Positions 57,692 through 64,000 of a DNA stretch of 64,000 bases are shown here, piece by piece. Made by a program: the position numbers and the translations under genes. Numbering within the stretch: position 1 is the first letter of the stretch; each line of letters opens with the position of its first letter. The notes beneath the pieces are model-generated. The model worked only from the letters and a program-made list of their open reading frames with translations. It was not told the origin of the DNA and made no database searches. Source of the DNA: Mycolicibacterium vinylchloridicum (GTDB lineage: Bacteria > Actinomycetota > Actinomycetes > Mycobacteriales > Mycobacteriaceae); assembly GCF_013404075.1 (NCBI RefSeq), contig NZ_JACBJQ010000016.1, positions 62,001 to 126,000 of the forward strand, in the 5' to 3' direction.

Positions 57692-58711
57692 TCAGCCATG
57701 TTTCGGGTGCGGCGCGTTCTCGATGAGGTTCTGCGCCCAGTTCAGCGTCCACTGCGTGGAGGTTTGGCCGTCGAGGTTCCAGAACTGCGGGGTGTTGTAC
57801 AACGCGTGCACCGGTTGTCCGGCGCCGCCGGCCAGCACGTCCAGCGTGCTCGGCAGGTTGGTGATGTTGAACGCTTCCTGCGGTGCCGCGCAGATCAGGT
57901 CACCGGCCGCACAAATCTCGTTGGTGCGGTTGTTCAGCGCACCGAATCCACCGGGGCGCTCGCCGGTCATCGTCAGGCCTATCGCGGACAGCGCCGGCAG
58001 CTCGTGCAGCGTGATCTCGGCCCCCTGGCCGGGCGGGTTCGGGCCGATTTCCTGCCCGACGCCGGTCTGGCGGCGGCCGTCGGCGATCAGCGTCACGCCG
58101 AGGACCAGATCCTCGTCGACCGGACCGCGCCCATTGCCGATGTCGCTGGCGATGTCACCGGCAATCACCGCGCCCTGCGAGAAGCCGATCAGGACATAGC
58201 TGGTCAGCGGGCAGCGGTTGTTCATGTCGGTCATCGCCTGGACCGCACCCCGGGTGCCCTCGGCGCGGCTGTCGTTGTACGACATCTGCTTGTCCGACGA
58301 CAGCGGGTTATGGAACTGCGCGGTGTAGGGGACGGTGTAGACCTCCAGCCGGTCTCGGCCGAACTGGGCGGAGAGCGGCCGGGAGACATTGCCGAGCAGC
58401 GAGAGCGGGAACTGGGTCGGGTTCAGCGGGTCGTCGGTCGGCCACGATTCCCAGGTGCCGGGAACGACGACGGTCATGACGTCCGGGCAGCTGGCGTCCT
58501 GGAACTCCGGCCGTGGTTTGGCGGCCCCGGGTGAACTGGTCGGCGGGAGCGCGGTCGGCGGCACGGCCGACGGCGGCGATTCCGGGCGCCGCACGACGAT
58601 GACGATGATGGCGACGACGAGAGCGACGACGACGGCCATCGCACCGGCGGCGATCAGGCCGAGGATGCGGTGACGTCGACGCCGGGCAATGGTCCGGGAG
58701 TTTCGAGCCAT
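57692..58711 (-). CDS. culp6: Cutinase-like phospholipase/thioesterase (Rv3802c type)
   Basis: A 339-residue envelope hydrolase. An N-terminal signal anchor ([23 protein letters not shown]) is followed by a Pro-rich stretch and a cutinase-type alpha/beta-hydrolase domain. The nucleophile Ser178 is in [10 protein letters not shown]; the later acidic residue and His (GQPVHALY) complete the triad. The M. tuberculosis homologue Rv3802c is essential and has phospholipase and thioesterase activity, affecting mycolate content. The position next to fadD32 is conserved. Confidence 0.93.
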   Translation of the reverse strand: MARNSRTIARRRRHRILGLIAAGAMAVVVALVVAIIVIVVRRPESPPSAVPPTALPPTSSPGAAKPRPEFQDASCPDVMTVVVPGTWESWPTDDPLNPTQFPLSLLGNVSRPLSAQFGRDRLEVYTVPYTAQFHNPLSSDKQMSYNDSRAEGTRGAVQAMTDMNNRCPLTSYVLIGFSQGAVIAGDIASDIGNGRGPVDEDLVLGVTLIADGRRQTGVGQEIGPNPPGQGAEITLHELPALSAIGLTMTGERPGGFGALNNRTNEICAAGDLICAAPQEAFNITNLPSTLDVLAGGAGQPVHALYNTPQFWNLDGQTSTQWTLNWAQNLIENAPHPKHG

Positions 58712-58733
58712 GGAAAGGGGCGTTGTCTTCCTG

Positions 58734-59180
58734 TCAGCAGAGCCGCTGGGTAGCGATCCGGATGTAGTCGGCGGTGGCCTGGGTCACCTGCGGCTCTGGG
58801 GCGGTGTGCGGCGATGCCGGCGTACCCGAATCGCTGACGTCGCTGCGCACCATGGGCGTGATGTAGTCCCAGACTGCCTGATCGCTTTGACCGGCCGCGT
58901 GGGCCTGGCAGACGTGGGAGCCGATGCTCAATGCTTCCAGCTCGCTCGACGGGTGCACGCCCGCGGCGGAGAGCGCGTCGAGGAACGCGCGCTGCGCCGG
59001 CGTGACGTTGAGATTGGTGGACTGCAGGTCGACATCGGGGCCCAGCACTGCGCCCTGGCCGTGCACGGCGCCGTGGGTCTGGGCCGGCGGGGCGGTGGTC
59101 ACCAGGTCCTCGCCGGAACTGCAGGCCGCCATCAGCCAGGCCGTAGAGGCCAGGAGGCCGATCACGAACGAGCGCTGCAC
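58734..59180 (-). CDS. DUF732 lipoprotein
   Basis: A 148-residue putative lipoprotein. Signal sequence with lipobox WLMAAC (Cys19), a linker, and a DUF732-like domain: [27 protein letters not shown] and the final [14 protein letters not shown], with two Cys likely in a disulfide. DUF732 proteins are common, secreted and of unknown role in mycobacteria. The GTG at 59180 starts it. It lies between the MPT51 and Rv3802c-type genes. Confidence 0.85.
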   Translation of the reverse strand: MQRSFVIGLLASTAWLMAACSSGEDLVTTAPPAQTHGAVHGQGAVLGPDVDLQSTNLNVTPAQRAFLDALSAAGVHPSSELEALSIGSHVCQAHAAGQSDQAVWDYITPMVRSDVSDSGTPASPHTAPEPQVTQATADYIRIATQRLC

Positions 59181-59262
59181 GTCTCCACGGTACCGGCTGG
59201 CCGTACGGCCCTTAGAGCTCCAAAGGATTGCGGATAGTTAACAGTTCGTCCGCAGTTGTGAC

Positions 59263-60153
59263 CTATTTGATGGCTGCCGCAACGTCGTTCGACATCGCCG
59301 CCAGCTGAGCCGACCAGTTGCCCCAGTCGTGGTTACCGCCGGCCGGAAAGTCGAAGTGGCCGTTGCGGCCGCCCAGTGAACGGTAGTGGGCGTAGAAGGT
59401 GCGGTTGCTGCCCTGGGCCTGATCGCAGTAGCCGATCATGGCCGGCACGTCACTGCAGGTCAGCGTCTGGGGGCTGAAGATCCACAGCCGGGTGTTGTTG
59501 TCGACCAGCAGCTGGGCGTGCACGTCGGGGTCGTGCCACTTCCACCGGCCCAGCTGCGCGGCCCCCCACATCGCCTGGGTGTTCACCCCGCCGAACTCGT
59601 TCATACCGGCCGTGATCGCGCCATTGAGGAAGGTGTTCGACGGGGTCAAAAAGCCCGACATCGACCCCGCGTAGCGGTAGCGGTCGGGGTGGAACGTCGC
59701 CTCCATCAAGGCGCCGGTGCCGCCCTGAGCGGCGCCGACGATCGCGTGCCCGCCCGGTGCCAGGCCCTTGTTGGCCGCCAGCCAGTTGGGCAGCTCATCG
59801 GATAAGAAGGTCTCCCACTGCCGGGTGCCGTCGGCTTCCCAGTTGGTGTAGAGGGTGAACGCGCCGCTGGCGGGTGCGACCACCGAGATGCCCTTACCGG
59901 CGAGGGTGTTGAACGCATTACCCGCGGTCACCCAGTTGCTCACCGGATCGCCGGCATTGAACGCGTCCAGCAGCACCACCGCATGCGGGCCACCGCCCAT
60001 GAACGCCACCGGGATGTCGCGGCCCATCGCACCAGAGGGCACCATCAAGTACTCCACGTCGGCGGCATGAGAAACCGGCGCCGTCGCACCCCACAGACTG
60101 AGCGCCAGAACTGCGGCACAGACTCCCCGGAACAGGCCCGACACACTCATCAT
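59263..60153 (-). CDS. fbpD: MPT51/FbpD, non-catalytic antigen 85 paralogue
   Basis: A 296-residue secreted protein of the antigen 85 fold. A signal peptide ends near SHA-AD; the body has GAMGRDIPVAF and VLLDAFNAGDPVSNWVTAGN, as in MPT51. The position of the catalytic Ser of antigen 85 reads VGAAQGGTGAL, so the nucleophile is absent, as known for this subgroup; binding of carbohydrate or fibronectin has been proposed. A GAGG site at 60158-60161 suits the ATG at 60153; a GTG at 60159 is open. Rv3803c is syntenic. Confidence 0.93.
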   Translation of the reverse strand: MMSVSGLFRGVCAAVLALSLWGATAPVSHAADVEYLMVPSGAMGRDIPVAFMGGGPHAVVLLDAFNAGDPVSNWVTAGNAFNTLAGKGISVVAPASGAFTLYTNWEADGTRQWETFLSDELPNWLAANKGLAPGGHAIVGAAQGGTGALMEATFHPDRYRYAGSMSGFLTPSNTFLNGAITAGMNEFGGVNTQAMWGAAQLGRWKWHDPDVHAQLLVDNNTRLWIFSPQTLTCSDVPAMIGYCDQAQGSNRTFYAHYRSLGGRNGHFDFPAGGNHDWGNWSAQLAAMSNDVAAAIK

Positions 60154-60244
60154 GGTCACCTCAAGTCGACTCGTTTACGTACGTAGCCCCGCCCACCTGC
60201 AACCGTAGTGAATCACACCGCTTACTGGCGATGGTCCGGATACG

Positions 60245-60278
60245 CCAACGGCGACGACCCGAAGGTCGCCGCCGTTGG
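60245..60278 (-). terminator. Hairpin after fbpA
   Basis: CCAACGGCGAC (60245-60255) pairs with GTCGCC-GCCGTTGG (60265-60278) with a 3-base bulge, 30 bases past the fbpA stop on the minus strand. No long T-run follows, as is common for mycobacterial terminators. Confidence 0.6.
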
Positions 60279-60307
60279 GCTCAGTCGACTACTGACGTAC
60301 GCGCCGA

Positions 60308-61315
<1,008 letters not shown>

Positions 61316-61433
61316 TTATTTCCATCCTTTTTTGGGTGCCGCACCGCATGCGATCAAGGGCAGCCGTGCCCTGGTAGTCAACCACATGTGGCCTGATCGT
61401 TCCTCTTCTACAGATGTCATCGTGACCGCCTTC

Positions 61434-62705
<1,272 letters not shown>

Positions 62706-62727
62706 CAACTGACGCCCTCGTCAGTTG
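62706..62727 (-). terminator. Hairpin terminator after aftB
   Basis: A perfect 9-bp stem, CAACTGACG (62706-62714) with CGTCAGTTG (62719-62727), and a 4-base loop, 2 bases past the aftB stop. The minus strand then reads TTGATG, a short T-containing tail. Confidence 0.72.
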
Positions 62728-62729
62728 CG

Positions 62730-64000
62730 CTAGGGGCCTGTCGCCGGCAGGCCGGTGTACGGCGTGCCCTTCAGCGGCGGCTCGGGCAGATTGCAGCGCA
62801 GCAGCTCGTACTGAGGCACCCGATCGATGCGATAACGGGTGAATTCCAACGCATGCATCACGTTTGACACGAACCGCCGGATACCCAGCGGCGCCCGGAT
62901 GGAGTTCAGCATCGCCTCGGTCTCCGGGCAGCCCAGTGCGACGCCGGCCTCTGTTATCCAGCCCTCGTCGAGATAAGGCGGGACGTAGGGATGTTCCTTG
63001 AGCCAGGGGCCCTCGGCAACGGCCCAATCCGGGAACAGGTTCTTGTCATGGCCGATGCGGCCGTCTTTCAGGCGCGCGGTGTGCGCCGCTATCGGGTTCG
63101 CCAGCCCGATCTGGTCGATCACCCTGACGTCCAGCCCGACATTCATGCCGAGCATCCCAAGGTTGGTGAAAAACACTGTGTGAGGGGCTATTTGGCGACG
63201 CCAGGTGTCCATCGACACGCCGGGCGGTGGTGGTGGCGGCGGGTAGGCGGGGACCACATCCCACTGGTCATAGTTGCCTGACGGCAGCAGTAGCGCGCCG
63301 TCGGGCGTGTTGTTGATCGCGGTCAGGACCGCGCGCATCCGCGGATAGTCCAGGTAGTCGGCGGCGGTCAGCGGATGCGCGTGCCCGGTGGCCTGGGAGT
63401 AGAACCGGCGTTCGTCGACGATGCCCGAATACGTGACCCGGGTGGCGTCCGGACCCATGCCCGGTGAGTTCGCCGCCCACAGCGACCAGCCGACGATCCC
63501 CAGCCAGAGCGCAGCGCTCGCGCCCGCGAGAACGACGCCGCGGTCTCGCGCCGAGCTGACCGAGTCGGGAAGCACGACGGGAATCACCGCGATCGGAGTC
63601 AGCAAGCAGAACACCGGCGTCAGCAAGACCCGACCGTGCATGAAATCGCCGCCCTGCCGAATCCAGTACAGACCCTGAATCAGACCACTGACGAGCATGA
63701 AAATGACGACGGCAGTCGGGCTTTGGACTCGGCGGGCCCACCGGCCGGTGGCGTGGGAGGCCTGCGGGCCCCGGGTGTCGCGGGCGGCCACCACGACCGC
63801 GGCGAGCGCGATCACCAACAGCGCGGCCAGCCACAGCGCGTAGGGCTTGTCGAAGTTGGCCAGGTAGATCAGGCCCTGCGCCCACTTGTCGCCGGAGGCA
63901 TCCTTGGCCAGCGCGGTCTGTGGAAAGAGCAGCCCGTAATAACCCATCCGGAAGATCTGGTAGCCCACCGGGAACAGGCCGCCGGCGACCACGATGAGGA
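62730..64000 (-). CDS. aftB: Terminal arabinofuranosyltransferase AftB, 3' part
   Basis: The frame is open to the window edge, so the gene begins outside; 420 or more residues are seen. It is the C-terminal part of a GT-C enzyme: several hydrophobic helices (for example LWLAALLVIALAAVVVAA) followed by a soluble domain with LDVRVIDQIGLANPIAAHTARL, EHPYVPPYLD and EFTRYRIDRVPQYELLRC, as in AftB (Rv3805c). It adds the last beta-1,2-arabinofuranose on the arabinan, where mycolates attach. Position upstream of the antigen 85 genes agrees. Gene order and domain pattern make the call firm despite truncation. Confidence 0.9.
   Translation of the reverse strand, partial: LIVVAGGLFPVGYQIFRMGYYGLLFPQTALAKDASGDKWAQGLIYLANFDKPYALWLAALLVIALAAVVVAARDTRGPQASHATGRWARRVQSPTAVVIFMLVSGLIQGLYWIRQGGDFMHGRVLLTPVFCLLTPIAVIPVVLPDSVSSARDRGVVLAGASAALWLGIVGWSLWAANSPGMGPDATRVTYSGIVDERRFYSQATGHAHPLTAADYLDYPRMRAVLTAINNTPDGALLLPSGNYDQWDVVPAYPPPPPPPGVSMDTWRRQIAPHTVFFTNLGMLGMNVGLDVRVIDQIGLANPIAAHTARLKDGRIGHDKNLFPDWAVAEGPWLKEHPYVPPYLDEGWITEAGVALGCPETEAMLNSIRAPLGIRRFVSNVMHALEFTRYRIDRVPQYELLRCNLPEPPLKGTPYTGLPATGP

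Noticed and set aside
59680..59760. Loss of the catalytic Ser in FbpD as a novel pseudoenzyme
   Set aside because: The missing nucleophile is a known property of MPT51 proteins, so it is noted only in the gene entry.

Overview
This is a chromosomal window from a mycobacterium, most likely a rapid-growing Mycolicibacterium-type species. It carries the whole mycolyl-arabinogalactan assembly region in the gene order known from Mycobacterium tuberculosis (roughly Rv3772 to Rv3805c): hisC2, echA21, the galactan exporter and GlfT1, the GtrA-like protein, DprE1/DprE2, AftA, EmbC-EmbA-EmbB, AccD4-Pks13-FadD32, the Rv3802-type hydrolase, the antigen 85 family and AftB. Family assignments rest on protein motifs and synteny read from the sequence; no database was searched. 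GC is high throughout, GTG/TTG starts are common and stop-start overlaps (ATGA/GTGA) are frequent.

Layout. 1-12.9 kb: small membrane and secreted proteins, two membrane GGDEF enzymes, three tRNA genes (Arg-ACG, Ser-GCT, Ser-TGA), HisC2, a cysK-cysE pair, an APC permease with a structured leader, an EchA21-type dienoyl-CoA isomerase-like protein, and a MarR regulator divergent from a quinone oxidoreductase. 12.9-18 kb: an Rv3779-type glycosyltransferase, the proteasome activator Bpa/PafE, and the Wzt-GlfT1-Wzm galactan set. 18-22.3 kb: an accessory stretch with a 13E12/HNH gene plus a fragment, a class III aminotransferase, an FMN-binding protein and an HD hydrolase. 22.3-25.9 kb: an accessory cassette between the GtrA gene and dprE1. 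It has a three-gene minus-strand operon (small type VII-secretion-like protein with a YxxxE motif, a frameshifted WXG-like Pro-rich protein, and an unknown), flanked by two plus-strand paralogous small genes. 26-39.8 kb: DprE1, DprE2, AftA, EmbC, EmbA, EmbB as one tight plus-strand run that builds the arabinan. 39.8-48.5 kb: a glycine-zipper repeat protein, a second APC permease, a broken lipoprotein gene beside a strongly folded element, a GPNN-repeat secreted protein, and a minus-strand run of molybdopterin oxidoreductase, two small unknowns, an RDD protein and a Ser/Thr kinase. 48.6-64 kb: the mycolic acid condensation set (FadD32, Pks13, AccD4), the Rv3802-type hydrolase, a DUF732 lipoprotein, MPT51, antigen 85A, a second antigen 85-like gene, and the 3' part of aftB running off the window.

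How it fits together. GlfT1 starts the galactan, Wzm/Wzt exports lipid-linked galactan, and DprE1/E2 make decaprenyl-phosphoryl-arabinose. AftA primes the arabinan, the Emb proteins extend it and AftB caps it. FadD32 and AccD4 supply Pks13, which condenses mycolate. Antigen 85 enzymes then attach mycolates outside the cell.

Most notable points: (i) the secretion-associated cassette at 22.8-25.9 kb with its frameshift and flanking paralogues; (ii) DprE1 has Ala at the position of Cys387 of the M. tuberculosis enzyme, which predicts natural resistance to covalent benzothiazinones; (iii) the Rv3778c-type class V aminotransferase homologue lacks the PLP lysine; (iv) a folded element with competing stems at 42.69-42.76 kb and a nested-stem leader at 5.57 kb.
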